DNA from: Streptomyces sp. CB00316
GTDB taxonomy: Bacteria > Actinomycetota > Actinomycetes > Streptomycetales > Streptomycetaceae
Length of the DNA stretch: 64,000 nucleotides
Assembly: GCF_001905595.1 (NCBI RefSeq)
Contig: NZ_LIXI01000004.1
Coordinates: forward strand, 372,001-436,000
Direction of reading: 5' to 3'
Part shown: positions 22,757-31,973 of the stretch, in pieces
Numbering within the stretch: position 1 is the first letter of the stretch
Layout: each line of letters begins with the position of its first letter
Made by a program: the position numbers and the translations under genes
The notes under the pieces: generated by a model
What the model was told of the DNA's origin: nothing
Seen by the model: the letters and a program-made list of their open reading frames with translations, nothing else
Databases searched by the model: none

Positions 22757-24751
22757 TCAGCCCGCCCTGCGCGGGATGCGCTTCTCCCAGGTGCGGTGGA
22801 AGACGACCTCGCCGCCGTCCTTGCAGATCACCTCGTTCGAGGTGATGAAGTCGTGCGCGTCGGCGGCGATCTCGGAGCGTGTCTCGATCTCCACGTCCCA
22901 GGACATCTCCGGCCGGTGCAGCCGGATCCGCCAGTCGCTGCGGGTGCGGGCGGAGAGCGGGTCGTCCTGCTGGATCGTGTACGTCTCCAGGGCGTCCTCG
23001 GTGAATTCGAGGCCGTCGGGGTAGACCCGCGTGCCGCCGTAGCGCGGGTCGACCTCCAGCCGCCACTCGCCCTTGGCGACATCGCGGACGACGAGCCGTT
23101 CGGGGCGGGGTTCTTCGAGGGTGACGGGGAAGACCACGCCGAGCGGTTCGGCCTGTTCCGGTTCTCCGAAGGTGATCGCCGGATCCTCGGTGTGGCGGCG
23201 CACCGGCAGTTCGACGAGGCTGCCGTCCGCGTCGAGCGTGAAGCCCGCCGAACCGGCCTGCGGCCAGATCCAGGGCCAGTACGAGGAGGAGACCGCGAGC
23301 CGGATGCGGTGGCCGGGCGGGAAGGTGTGGCCGATGCCGTTGAGGTCGAAGACCACGTCCTCGGTCTCGCCCGGCGTCCAGTCGTCGGTGCGGTCGCGGC
23401 CGTGCCGGGCGGCGAGGTTGAGGACGCCCCGGGTGACCAGGGTGGAGGAGCCGTCGGGCGCCACGTCGCAGAGGCGCGCGATGGCCTGGCCGCGCGGGAC
23501 GTCCATCCGGAGGCGGAGCTTGACCCGTGGGCGGCCGAGGATCTCGATCGGCGCCTCTTCGACGGGGAACTCGAACGACACCGACTTCGCGTCCTCGTCG
23601 CGCTGGTCCGGCGGCAGGTCGGCGTCGTTCCCGAACGGGAAGAAGCGCCCCGCGTCCAGGCCGGTCTGCTGCGGCGAGGCGACGATCCGCTCGCCGCCCT
23701 GGAGCGCGTACGCCACCGGGGAGATGTTCTCCGAAGGCCAGGAGGCGTCCCCGACCCAGCGGCCGGGCAGCGTCTCGTACACCGTGGCGGGCGGGTGCGA
23801 GCCGCTGATCCAGGACCGCAGCAGCGGCTCCCGCATCACGCCCGTCTCCTTGTTCTTCAGGTGCTGGTCCCACCAGCGCAGCGTCTCCTGGAGGAAGCCG
23901 ATCGCGGGCCCCGGCGGCAGCCCCCGGTCCGGGTACTGGTGCGACCACGGGCCGATGATCCCGCGGACCCGCCCCGGATCGAGGTGTTCGACCAGGCGCA
24001 GGACGGTGTCGCGGTACGGGTCGTGCCAGCCGCCGACCGCGAGGACGTTCGCCTTGATCGCCCCGTAGTCCTCGCAGACGCTGCCGTGCTTCCAGTAGTC
24101 GTCGCGGCTCTGGTGGGCCAGCCAGGTGTGGATGAGGGGTTCGACGGCCTCCAGTCGCTTCAACCACATCTCCTTCCACTCGTCGCCGATCTGCGCAGGG
24201 TCCGGCGGGCGGGAGACGAAGGCGAGCATGGTGGCGGCCCAGGCGTGGATGTCGACGGCGAGGACGGAGCCGCCCATGTAGTGGACGTCGTTGTCGTAGC
24301 GGTCGTCGGCCGAGCAGACGGTGACGATCGCCTTCAGCGGCTCGGGGGCGAGCGCGGCGATCTGGAGCGAGTTGAAGCCGCCCCAGGAGATGCCGAACAT
24401 CCCGACCCGGCCCGAGCACCACTCCTGCTGGGCCAGCCAGTGGATGACGGCGACCCCGTCGCTGAGCTCCTGCGCGTCGTACTCGTCGCCCGGCAGCCCC
24501 TCGCTGTTGCCGTGGCCCCGGACGTCGACCCGTACGGAGGCGTAGCCGTGGCCCGCGTACCAGGGGTGGCGCTGCCAGTCGCGGGGGGCGGTCCAGTCGC
24601 CGAGCCGGTAGGGCAGGTACTCCAGCAGCGCGGGGACCGGTTCGTCGGTCAGGGGCCGCCAGATCCGGGCGTAGAGCCGGGTCCCGCCGGGCAGCGGGAT
24701 GTACACGTCCTCGCGGGTCGTCTCGTACGGGAACTCGGTCGTGATGTTCAT
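22757..24751 (-). CDS. CocE/NonD-family serine hydrolase (X-Pro peptidase-like)
   Basis: This 664-residue alpha/beta hydrolase has the nucleophile elbow GISWGG near residue 121 and an oxyanion-side segment VRVDVRGHGNSEG. The C-terminal third is the jelly-roll domain (PF08530-type) of cocaine esterase and X-Pro dipeptidyl-peptidases. No signal peptide is seen, so it is probably cytoplasmic. The substrate cannot be told from sequence. It may act with the neighbouring peptide transporter, 42 bp upstream on the same strand, in using short peptides. GAGGTGA precedes the ATG. Confidence 0.85.
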   Translation of the reverse strand: MNITTEFPYETTREDVYIPLPGGTRLYARIWRPLTDEPVPALLEYLPYRLGDWTAPRDWQRHPWYAGHGYASVRVDVRGHGNSEGLPGDEYDAQELSDGVAVIHWLAQQEWCSGRVGMFGISWGGFNSLQIAALAPEPLKAIVTVCSADDRYDNDVHYMGGSVLAVDIHAWAATMLAFVSRPPDPAQIGDEWKEMWLKRLEAVEPLIHTWLAHQSRDDYWKHGSVCEDYGAIKANVLAVGGWHDPYRDTVLRLVEHLDPGRVRGIIGPWSHQYPDRGLPPGPAIGFLQETLRWWDQHLKNKETGVMREPLLRSWISGSHPPATVYETLPGRWVGDASWPSENISPVAYALQGGERIVASPQQTGLDAGRFFPFGNDADLPPDQRDEDAKSVSFEFPVEEAPIEILGRPRVKLRLRMDVPRGQAIARLCDVAPDGSSTLVTRGVLNLAARHGRDRTDDWTPGETEDVVFDLNGIGHTFPPGHRIRLAVSSSYWPWIWPQAGSAGFTLDADGSLVELPVRRHTEDPAITFGEPEQAEPLGVVFPVTLEEPRPERLVVRDVAKGEWRLEVDPRYGGTRVYPDGLEFTEDALETYTIQQDDPLSARTRSDWRIRLHRPEMSWDVEIETRSEIAADAHDFITSNEVICKDGGEVVFHRTWEKRIPRRAG

Positions 24752-24793
24752 GGGTCACCTCGGTGGGGGGCGGGGTGCTCGGGGGCGTAGGGC

Positions 24794-26293
24794 TCAGTGG
24801 ACGGGGTGCATCGTGCGCTTCAGCCAGGGCGCGGCGGCGATCATCGCGACGCCCGCCGCCACGGCGATCGCGCCGTTGACACCGAAGTAGGCGGGGGTGG
24901 AGACCTCGCCGTACAACTTCACGACCTGCGCCTGGATGCCGTTGGCGACGGCCAGGGACAGGAACCACAGGGCCATCGTCTGGCTGGCGAACGCCTTCGG
25001 GGCGAGCTTGCTGCTGGCGGAGAGGCCGGAGGTCTCCAGCAGGACGTCACCGAGCCCGAGCAGCAGATAGGAGCCGACGATCCACCAGGCGGCCATCCGG
25101 TACATGTCGTCGGCGTGCCCGGAGGTGGGCAGGACCATCAGCAGGAACGAAAGCCCGCCGAGGATCACGCCGAAGGCGATCTTGTTGGAGGCGTGCGGCT
25201 GGCGGCGTCCCATCCGGACCCAGGTGGCCGCCACGACGGGCGCGAGCGCGACCTCGAAGGCGCCGAGCGCGGAGGCGTACCAGCTGGCCGGGAAGGTGAA
25301 GCCGAGGATCTCCGTGCGGGCGTTGGCCGACGCCAGCAGGATCATCGTGGAGTACGCCTGGAAGAGGATGAAGTTGAAGACGACGGACCCCAGGAAGAGC
25401 ACGACGTACGGCCGCAGCCTGCCGCGTTCTGCGGCGGTGACCCTCGGGCTGCGGAACATCACCGCGAAGTACGTGATCGGGGCGATGACCGAGATCACCG
25501 TGAGCACGTCCACGAACCGGTCGATGGTGAGCCGGCCCGCCAGCGCCAGGGCGGTGGCGAGGACGGCGACCACGACGGCGCCGCCGATGATCAGCCGCAC
25601 CGCGCGGCGCATGGCTGCGGGGGCGAGGGCGAATTCGGCACCCTCCTTGCGTCCGACCAGGTGGCGGCGGCCCGCCACGTACTGGATCAGGCCGAAGGTC
25701 ATCCCGATGGCGGCGGCCGAGAAGCCCCAGTGCCAGCTCGCGTGGTCGCCGAGCCAGCCGGTGACCAGCGGCCCGGCGAAGGCGCCGATGTTGATGCCCA
25801 TGTAGTAGAGGGCGAAGCCGGCGTCGCGCCGCTCGTCCTCGGTGCGGTAGAGCTTGCCGACCATCGAGGCCACGTTGGGCTTGAGGAGCCCCGTCCCGGC
25901 GCTGATCAGCCCGAGCCCGATCCAGGTCGTCGCGTCGGTGGGCACGGCCATGGCGTAGTGGCCGCAGGCGATGAGGATGCCGCCGTACAGCACGGCCCGG
26001 TACGAGCCGAGGATCCGGTCGGCCAGCCAGCCGCCGCCCACGGAGACCAGGTAGACGAGGGTCCCGTACGCGGCGGACACGGAGGCGGCGGTGCCGGGGT
26101 CCATGCCCATGCCGCCGTTGGCCACCCTGTCGGCGAAGAACAGCACCAGGATCGCCTGCATGCCGAGGAACGAGAACCGCTCCCAGACCTCCAGGCCGGA
26201 CAGGGTCATCAGACCCCGGGGCTGGCCGAGGAAGGCGCGGTCGTCCTCGGGCGGAGGCCGGTCCTGCTCGGTGCCGGCAGCGGTGTGGGACAA
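24794..26293 (-). CDS. POT/PTR-family proton-coupled peptide transporter
   Basis: This 499-residue MFS protein imports di- and tripeptides with protons. Family marks are LEVWERFSFLGMQAIL in helix 1 (the ExxER-type motif), GGGWLADRILG, and the PTR2 signature YMGINIGAFAGPLVTGWLG. About 14 helices are predicted. I place the start at TTG 26293, since AGGAG lies 8 bases upstream; open frame continues further upstream but without a site and across the promoter of the divergent synthase. It is probably co-transcribed with the hydrolase gene downstream. Confidence 0.88.
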   Translation of the reverse strand: MSHTAAGTEQDRPPPEDDRAFLGQPRGLMTLSGLEVWERFSFLGMQAILVLFFADRVANGGMGMDPGTAASVSAAYGTLVYLVSVGGGWLADRILGSYRAVLYGGILIACGHYAMAVPTDATTWIGLGLISAGTGLLKPNVASMVGKLYRTEDERRDAGFALYYMGINIGAFAGPLVTGWLGDHASWHWGFSAAAIGMTFGLIQYVAGRRHLVGRKEGAEFALAPAAMRRAVRLIIGGAVVVAVLATALALAGRLTIDRFVDVLTVISVIAPITYFAVMFRSPRVTAAERGRLRPYVVLFLGSVVFNFILFQAYSTMILLASANARTEILGFTFPASWYASALGAFEVALAPVVAATWVRMGRRQPHASNKIAFGVILGGLSFLLMVLPTSGHADDMYRMAAWWIVGSYLLLGLGDVLLETSGLSASSKLAPKAFASQTMALWFLSLAVANGIQAQVVKLYGEVSTPAYFGVNGAIAVAAGVAMIAAAPWLKRTMHPVH

Positions 26294-26452
26294 AGCGGAG
26301 ACTCCTGAACGTATGAGCTGATCCCGAACATACCGGCGGTAGTGGGAAGCCGCCCACGGTGATCCACAGGAGACCGGATACGCTGAAGTCGATTTGGGAT
26401 CCAGCGACACATCGACAATGAGTGTGATCGTCAGCAGACAGGAGATGCCCTC

Positions 26453-27463
26453 GTGACCGTCGTCGGGCCGTTCGGACTGCACGTGCGGGACCAGGCTCTT
26501 GAGGCCGACGTCCAGGCTGGCCTGGCCGCTGTCGAAGCGGGGCTGCTCGAAGTCACCAAGAGTGATGTGCCCTTCATCACGGAGGCTGCCCAGCACCTGG
26601 TGCGGGCCGGGGGCAAGCGGTTCCGCCCCTTGCTGGTCATGCTCGCGTCACAGTTCGGTGACCCCGACGCGCCGGGTGTCGTCCCCGCGGCCGTCGTCGT
26701 CGAGCTGACCCACCTGGCCACGCTGTACCACGACGACGTGATGGACGAGGCCGACGTACGCCGCGGGGTGGAGAGCGCCAACACCCGCTGGGGCAACTCG
26801 GTGGCCGTCCTCACCGGCGACTTCCTGTTCGCCCGCGCCTCCCACATCCTGGCCGACCTCGGCCCCGATGCCGTACGCATCCAGGCCGAGGCGTTCGAGC
26901 GGCTGGTCACCGGCCAGATCCTGGAGACCGCGGGCCCGCGCGACGGCCGCGACCCGGTCGACCACTACCTGGACGTGCTCAGCGGCAAGACCGGCTCGCT
27001 GGTCGCCGTCTCCGGCCGGTTCGGCGCGCTGATGGCCGGGGCCGACGAGCGGACCGTGGACATCCTCACGCAGTACGGGGAGCGGCTCGGCATCGCCTTC
27101 CAGCTCGCCGACGACGTCCTCGACATCGCATCGGACACCCACGAGTCCGGCAAGACCCCCGGCACCGATCTGCGCGAGGGCATCCCCACCCTCCCGGTGC
27201 TGCGGCTGCGCGCCCAGGCCGCGGAGGACGGCAAGCCCGACGACCTGGAGCTGGTCGAGCTGCTCGACGGAGACCTCGGCGACGACGACACCCTCGCCGA
27301 GGCGCTGCGCCGGCTGCGCGCCCACCCGGCGCTGGAGCAGGCCCGCCAGGACACCGTCCGCTACGCCCAGGAGGCGCGCGCCACGCTGGCGCCGCTGCCC
27401 GAGGGGTACGCGAAGTCCGCGCTGGAAGAGCTGTGCGACGCCGTGGTGCACCGCGCGGGCTGA
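26453..27463 (+). CDS. Polyprenyl diphosphate synthase (long-chain, probably for menaquinone)
   Basis: This trans-prenyltransferase of 336 residues adds isopentenyl units to make a long isoprenoid chain. It has GGKRFRPLLVMLASQ, the first Asp-rich motif DDVMDEAD (DDxxD) and the second, LADDVLDIASD. Chain length cannot be read reliably, but the type matches heptaprenyl-to-nonaprenyl synthases that supply the menaquinone side chain. Menaquinone is the substrate of both nuo enzymes here, which makes the location suggestive. The GTG follows AGGAG. Confidence 0.9.
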   Translation: MTVVGPFGLHVRDQALEADVQAGLAAVEAGLLEVTKSDVPFITEAAQHLVRAGGKRFRPLLVMLASQFGDPDAPGVVPAAVVVELTHLATLYHDDVMDEADVRRGVESANTRWGNSVAVLTGDFLFARASHILADLGPDAVRIQAEAFERLVTGQILETAGPRDGRDPVDHYLDVLSGKTGSLVAVSGRFGALMAGADERTVDILTQYGERLGIAFQLADDVLDIASDTHESGKTPGTDLREGIPTLPVLRLRAQAAEDGKPDDLELVELLDGDLGDDDTLAEALRRLRAHPALEQARQDTVRYAQEARATLAPLPEGYAKSALEELCDAVVHRAG

Positions 27464-27612
27464 GAGGACGCGCGCTGTTTTCCTCAGGTTGACGACGCGT
27501 CACCCAGTAGGCCCCCCGAGGCCCTACCCCTACGGGATGGCTGATGTGCCCCGTCCGGTTGTCATACCGGAGCAGTAGTCAGGTTGATCCCCAGGGCTGA
27601 CGCTTCAGGCCG

Positions 27613-27657
27613 CCCGATTTGGTCAGATGGATACCAACCACTCCTGACCACATCGGG
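27613..27657. promoter_or_regulatory. Long inverted repeat upstream of the LolA-like gene
   Basis: CCCGATtTGGTCAG and CTGACCAcATCGGG pair over 13 of 14 positions around a 17-base centre. The repeat ends 68 bp before the start codon of the next gene and 150 bp after the synthase stop. It could be an operator for a dimeric regulator or an mRNA leader hairpin. Confidence 0.5.
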
Positions 27658-27724
27658 TGAGAATGGCGGCAGGGAGTGGACGAGCAACCGGACGGAAGCC
27701 GCCGACCACGGAGGTAGGGCACAC

Positions 27725-28978
27725 ATGGCACCGAACGACAGCGCAGAGACCACCGGCGAGGCCACGGGCACTGTCGTGGGCCGCCGGAAGGCGGCGCGCT
27801 ACTTCGTCCCCGTCGCGGTCGCGGGGGTGGCGGCCGCGACCATCGGGCTCGTCCCGGCACTCGCGAACTCCGGCGACCCGGACCTGCCGAAGATCAGCGC
27901 ACAGGAACTCATCGAGAAGATCGCCGCTTCCGACGAGGAGCAGCTCTCCGGCACGTTCAAGATCAGCACGGACCTCGGTCTGCCCCTCGACGGCCTCGCG
28001 GGCTCGTTCGTGCCCGGCGCCGGCTCCGACGACGACAAGGGCGCCGCCGCACCGCAGGACAGGCTCATGGAGCTGACGTCCGGCACGCACACGCTGCGGG
28101 TGGCCGTCGACGGCCCGGAGAAGCAGCGGCTCTCCATCCTCGGCGACGCCTCCGAGTACAGCGTCGTCCACAACAAGGGCGAGGTCTGGGCGTACGACTC
28201 GAAGTCCGACGAGGTCTACCACGCCGAGGCGCCCGCGGGCGCGGGCAGCGCGGAGGAGGCCCCGAAGGCCCCCAAGGGCGTCCCGGCCACCCCGAAGGAC
28301 TTCGCCGAGCAGGCGCTCGCGGCGGTCGGCGACACCACGTCGGTCACTGTGGACGGCACCGCGCAGGTGGCGGGCCGTGACGCGTACCAGCTGGTGATCA
28401 AGCCCAAGCAGTCCGGCTCGACGGTCGGTTCGGTACGGATCGCGGTGGACGCGGAGAACGGCGTACCGCTGAAGTTCACGCTGGCCGCGGCGGCCGGCGG
28501 CAAGGCCGTGGTCGACGCCGGCTTCACCAAGGTGGACTTCGCGAAGCCCGCCGCCTCGTCGTTCGACTTCACCCCGCCCAAGGGCGCCAAGGTGACGGAG
28601 GCCGACGAGCTGGAGACCGGCAAGGACGAGCACGGCGCGGCACAGAAGGCGCTCCCGGAGCAGCTCTCCGGGCAGATCCCGGGCCTGGAAGGGCTGGGGG
28701 GATCCGAGGGCGTCAACGTCATCGGCAAGGGCTGGACGTCGATCGCCGCCATCGAGATCCCTGGCGGCAAGGGCCTGCCCACGGCGGGCTCGGGCGATGT
28801 CCCGGCCGAGGCCCAGGGCTTCCTGGACGCGCTCGGGGACAAGGTCACCGGGAAGTTCGGCTCGGGCACGGTCTTCAAGACCCGCCTCGTCAACGCGCTG
28901 GTGACGGACGACGGCAAGGTATATGTCGGAGCGGTGACGAAGGACGCGCTGGTACGGGCGGCCGACGGCGCCAAGTAG
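27725..28978 (+). CDS. LolA-like (lipoprotein-sorting/DUF2092-type) exported protein
   Basis: This 417-residue protein has an N-terminal membrane signal after RRKAARYF (about residues 25-48) with a possible cleavage at ALANSG. The rest looks like a LolA/LppX beta-half-barrel: TFKISTDLGLP, LRVAVDGPEKQRLSILG, YQLVIKPKQSG. Such folds bind lipid or lipoprotein acyl chains on the outside of the membrane. It sits 90 bp upstream of an ABC transporter pair, though a terminator lies between them. The start at ATG 27725 follows GGAGG and gives a proper signal segment. Confidence 0.75.
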   Translation: MAPNDSAETTGEATGTVVGRRKAARYFVPVAVAGVAAATIGLVPALANSGDPDLPKISAQELIEKIAASDEEQLSGTFKISTDLGLPLDGLAGSFVPGAGSDDDKGAAAPQDRLMELTSGTHTLRVAVDGPEKQRLSILGDASEYSVVHNKGEVWAYDSKSDEVYHAEAPAGAGSAEEAPKAPKGVPATPKDFAEQALAAVGDTTSVTVDGTAQVAGRDAYQLVIKPKQSGSTVGSVRIAVDAENGVPLKFTLAAAAGGKAVVDAGFTKVDFAKPAASSFDFTPPKGAKVTEADELETGKDEHGAAQKALPEQLSGQIPGLEGLGGSEGVNVIGKGWTSIAAIEIPGGKGLPTAGSGDVPAEAQGFLDALGDKVTGKFGSGTVFKTRLVNALVTDDGKVYVGAVTKDALVRAADGAK

Positions 28979-29002
28979 TCCCTTCGGGCTCACCCGGTCG
29001 TC

Positions 29003-29034
29003 CCGCCCCGTCGCGCACCCGCGCGGCGGGGCGG
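29003..29034 (+). terminator. Terminator between the LolA-like gene and the ABC transporter
   Basis: CCGCCCCGTCGCGC and GCGCGGCGGGGCGG form a 14-bp stem with one T-G pair and an ACCC loop, 25 bp after the stop of the LolA-like gene and 35 bp before the ABC ATPase. It probably reduces, rather than abolishes, readthrough into the transporter genes. Confidence 0.75.
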
Positions 29035-29068
29035 TCCGGCCCCTGCATGTGCGAGAGGTGCGACCGGC

Positions 29069-30085
29069 ATGACGGACACAGCGGCGGCTGCGGACGCGGC
29101 GACAGCCCTGGCGCACAAGGCCCCGGGCCTCGCCGCCCCCGGCATCGGGAACCCCGTCATCGAGACGCGCGGCCTCACCAAGCGCTACCGGGGCGGTCGA
29201 CCGGCGGTCGACGGCCTCGACCTCATCGTCCCCGGCGGCAGCGTCTTCGGCTTCCTCGGCCCCAACGGCTCCGGCAAGACCACCACCATCCGGATGCTCA
29301 TGGGCCTCATCGACCCCACCTCCGGCACGGCCAGGGTCCTCGGCCGCGCCATGCCCCGGGCCGCCCGTACGGTCCTCCCGGAGGTCGGCGCGCTGATCGA
29401 GGGGCCCGCGCTGTACGGCTATCTGAGCGGCCGCGACAACCTCCTGCGGTACGACAGGGCCGACCCCACCGCCGACCCGCGCACCCGCCGGGCCCGCGTC
29501 GGCCACGCCCTGGACCGGGTCGGCCTCGCCGCCGCTTCGGCCAAGAAGGCGAAGACGTACTCCCTCGGCATGAAACAGCGCCTCGGGCTCGCCGCCGCCC
29601 TGCTCCGGCCCCGGCGCCTGCTCGTCCTGGACGAGCCGACCAACGGTCTCGACCCGCAGGGCATGCGGGAGATCCGCTCCCTGGTCCGGGAGCTGGCGGC
29701 CGAGGGGACCACGGTGTTCCTCTCCTCGCACCTGCTGGACGAGATCGAACAGGTCTGCACGCATGCGGCCGTGATGGCCCGTGGCCGGCTGCTGGTCCAG
29801 GGCCCGGTCGCCGAACTAGCCGCGAGCGCCCGCGGTCGGCTCGCCGTCACCACCCCCGACCCCGGGGACGCCGCCCGCATTCTCAAGGAGCACGGCCTCG
29901 GAGGGTTGAGCGTGGACGGCGACCGGCTGACCGCCGACGCCCCGCCCGCCGCCCTGGACCTCGCGGACCTCAACGCGGCGCTGGTGGGCGGCGGGGTGCG
30001 GGTGCGGTCGTTCGGGATCGAGGGCGGGTCGCTGGAGGACGCGTTCGTGGCACTCACGGGAGAGGGATTCGATGTCGCAGGCTGA
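29069..30085 (+). CDS. ABC transporter ATP-binding protein
   Basis: This is a single ATPase domain of the DrrA/CcmA-like export type, 338 residues. Walker A is FLGPNGSGKTTT, the signature is YSLGMKQRLGLA, Walker B is LLVLDEPTNGLDP, and the switch His is in FLSSHLLDE. The C-terminal 100 residues form the extra domain common in drug and lipid exporters. The gene overlaps its permease by 14 bp. The substrate is unknown. Confidence 0.93.
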   Translation: MTDTAAAADAATALAHKAPGLAAPGIGNPVIETRGLTKRYRGGRPAVDGLDLIVPGGSVFGFLGPNGSGKTTTIRMLMGLIDPTSGTARVLGRAMPRAARTVLPEVGALIEGPALYGYLSGRDNLLRYDRADPTADPRTRRARVGHALDRVGLAAASAKKAKTYSLGMKQRLGLAAALLRPRRLLVLDEPTNGLDPQGMREIRSLVRELAAEGTTVFLSSHLLDEIEQVCTHAAVMARGRLLVQGPVAELAASARGRLAVTTPDPGDAARILKEHGLGGLSVDGDRLTADAPPAALDLADLNAALVGGGVRVRSFGIEGGSLEDAFVALTGEGFDVAG

Positions 30086-30971
30086 GGCCCTCACGGCTCC
30101 GGAGAAGACCGGGGCCCGCCCCCGCAACCCGCTGTGGACCCTCGGAATCCTCCGCTCCGAGATCACCACAACCCTCCGCCGCCACCGCACCTACGCGCTC
30201 CTCGCGGTGCTCGCCGCCGTCCCCGTACTCATCGGGATCGCGGTCCGCGTCGAGACGGGCGGCGGAGCGGGGTCAGGGGGCGGGCCGGACGGCGGGGGAG
30301 GCCCGGCGTTCCTGACGCAGGTCACCAACAACGGCCTCTTCCTGGTCTTCGCCGCCCTCGCGGCCACGCTCCCGGTCTTCCTCCCGATGGCCGTCGGCGT
30401 GGTCGCGGGCGACGCGATCGCGGGCGAGGCGAGCGCCGGGACGCTGCGCTATCTGCTGGTCGCCCCGGCGGGCCGGACCCGGCTCCTTCTGGCCAAGTAC
30501 GCCTCGGTCCTCACCTTCTGCCTGGTCGCGACCTTCGTGGTGGCGGCCTCGGCGCTGGTGGTCGGGGCGCTGCTCTTCCCGGTGGGGGAGGTCACGACGA
30601 TCTCCGGCACCCGGATCAGCTTCGGCGCGGGCCTGGTGCGGGCCGGGCTGACGGCGGCGGTCGTCGCGGCCTCACTGGTCGGTTTCGCCGCGCTCGGCCT
30701 GTTCGTCTCGACGCTGACCGACAGCGGGATCGGGGCGATGGCGGCGACGGTCGGGCTGCTGATCACGGTGCAGATCCTGGACAGCATCCCGCAGCTGAGC
30801 GGTATCCATCCCTACCTCTTCCCGCACTACTGGATGTCGTTCGCGGACGTCCTGCGCGAGCCGGTCCACTGGGAGGAGCTCAGCAGGAACTTCCGACTCC
30901 AGGGCCTGTACGCGGCGGTGTTCGGTTCGGCGGCCTGGGCCCGCTTCACGGCGAAGGACATCACGGCCTGA
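30072..30971 (+). CDS. ABC transporter permease (ABC-2 type)
   Basis: This 299-residue membrane protein has six predicted helices and the GEASAGTLRYLLVAPAGRTRLLLAKY segment typical of ABC-2 permeases, where the coupling helix meets the ATPase. It starts inside the end of the ATPase gene, so the two are translated together. A TetR-family regulator 229 bp downstream may control the pair. Confidence 0.9.
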   Translation: MSQAEALTAPEKTGARPRNPLWTLGILRSEITTTLRRHRTYALLAVLAAVPVLIGIAVRVETGGGAGSGGGPDGGGGPAFLTQVTNNGLFLVFAALAATLPVFLPMAVGVVAGDAIAGEASAGTLRYLLVAPAGRTRLLLAKYASVLTFCLVATFVVAASALVVGALLFPVGEVTTISGTRISFGAGLVRAGLTAAVVAASLVGFAALGLFVSTLTDSGIGAMAATVGLLITVQILDSIPQLSGIHPYLFPHYWMSFADVLREPVHWEELSRNFRLQGLYAAVFGSAAWARFTAKDITA

Positions 30972-31187
30972 GCCAGGCAGGGAGGTCGTCCGGTGGCCGG
31001 ATCCGAGCGGTGAGCGATCATCCATGCCGTCGGCCGGGCGAGCCGTCCCCCGATCGGCTCGTCGCGGCACGAACGGCACGAACGGTGCGGAGGGTGGGAA
31101 CGACACGACACGGTACGTTCCGTTTCCGCTTGGGTATTGTTCGGCCTATGACGACGACCTGTCAATAAGGAATGGCTGAAACCCCCC

Positions 31188-31193
31188 TATGCT
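31188..31193 (+). promoter_or_regulatory. Possible -10 box for a leaderless TetR mRNA
   Basis: TATGCT lies 6 bases upstream of the ATG at 31200, and no ribosome binding site is visible. Transcription starting at the ATG itself would explain both facts. A matching -35 box is not clear. Confidence 0.4.
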
Positions 31194-31199
31194 CACCGG

Positions 31200-31790
31200 A
31201 TGATCACACCGCCCAGTAGCCTGCGCCGCAGCGAGAGATCACGCCGCGCGACGCTGCAGGCCGCACTCGACCTCTGCACGGAGAAGGGGTACGGGCGCGT
31301 CACGGTGGAGGCCATCGCGGCCCGCGCCGGTGTCAGCAAGAAGACGATCTACCGCTGGTGGCCGTCAAAAGGGGCGGTCCTGCTGGAGGCCTTCACGGAC
31401 GCGCTGGTGGACGCCACCCCGTTCGTGGACACCGGTGACATCGGCGCGGACCTGCGCGCCCACCTGGCGGGCGCGGTGAAGCTGCTCACCGTGCCGCCCT
31501 TCGGCCCGGCCTACGGGGGCATCCTCTCCGAACTCCACCATGACGACGTCCTCGCCCAGGCGCTGAAGGACCAGCTGGTCGACCCGCGCGTGGAGCAGGC
31601 GGTGGCCCGGCTGCGCAGCGCCCAGGACCAGGGCCAGATCCCGTCCGGCGCGAACCTCCCGCTGGCCGTGGAGATGCTGTACGGCCCCCTCTACTACCGC
31701 CACCTTCTGCGCAAACCCGTCCACGACGAGGAGACGATCGCCGACCTCGTGGCCCATGTGCTGCGCGCGCTGGGGGCGCCGGGGTACTAG
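31200..31790 (+). CDS. TetR/AcrR-family transcriptional regulator
   Basis: This 196-residue repressor has the N-terminal helix-turn-helix GRVTVEAIAARAGVSKKTIYRWWPSKGAVL (split here only by position, about residues 32-60) and a C-terminal TetR_C-type ligand domain (LYGPLYYRHLLRKP). It lies after the ABC transporter genes on the same strand, so it may respond to the transported compound. The mRNA may be leaderless. Confidence 0.9.
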   Translation: MITPPSSLRRSERSRRATLQAALDLCTEKGYGRVTVEAIAARAGVSKKTIYRWWPSKGAVLLEAFTDALVDATPFVDTGDIGADLRAHLAGAVKLLTVPPFGPAYGGILSELHHDDVLAQALKDQLVDPRVEQAVARLRSAQDQGQIPSGANLPLAVEMLYGPLYYRHLLRKPVHDEETIADLVAHVLRALGAPGY

Positions 31791-31973
31791 CGTGCGTCGG
31801 CCGACCTCGGGCCCGGTCTCCGCGAAGCACTCCAGGATCAGCGGCAGATCCTCCAGCCACCACACCCCCGCCGCCCCCCGGTGGCCGCCCCAGCCGTGCC
31901 GGGTGATGCTGGTCCGGCACGTGCCGGTGCTCCGGGGCAGCGGTGTGCCGGAGCCCGAGGGGCAGGTGGAGCC

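Noticed and set aside
27500..27530. GGCC-CCCCGA-GGCC as a terminator of the polyprenyl synthase gene
   Set aside because: The stem is only 4 bp and has no supporting T-run. I could not justify it.
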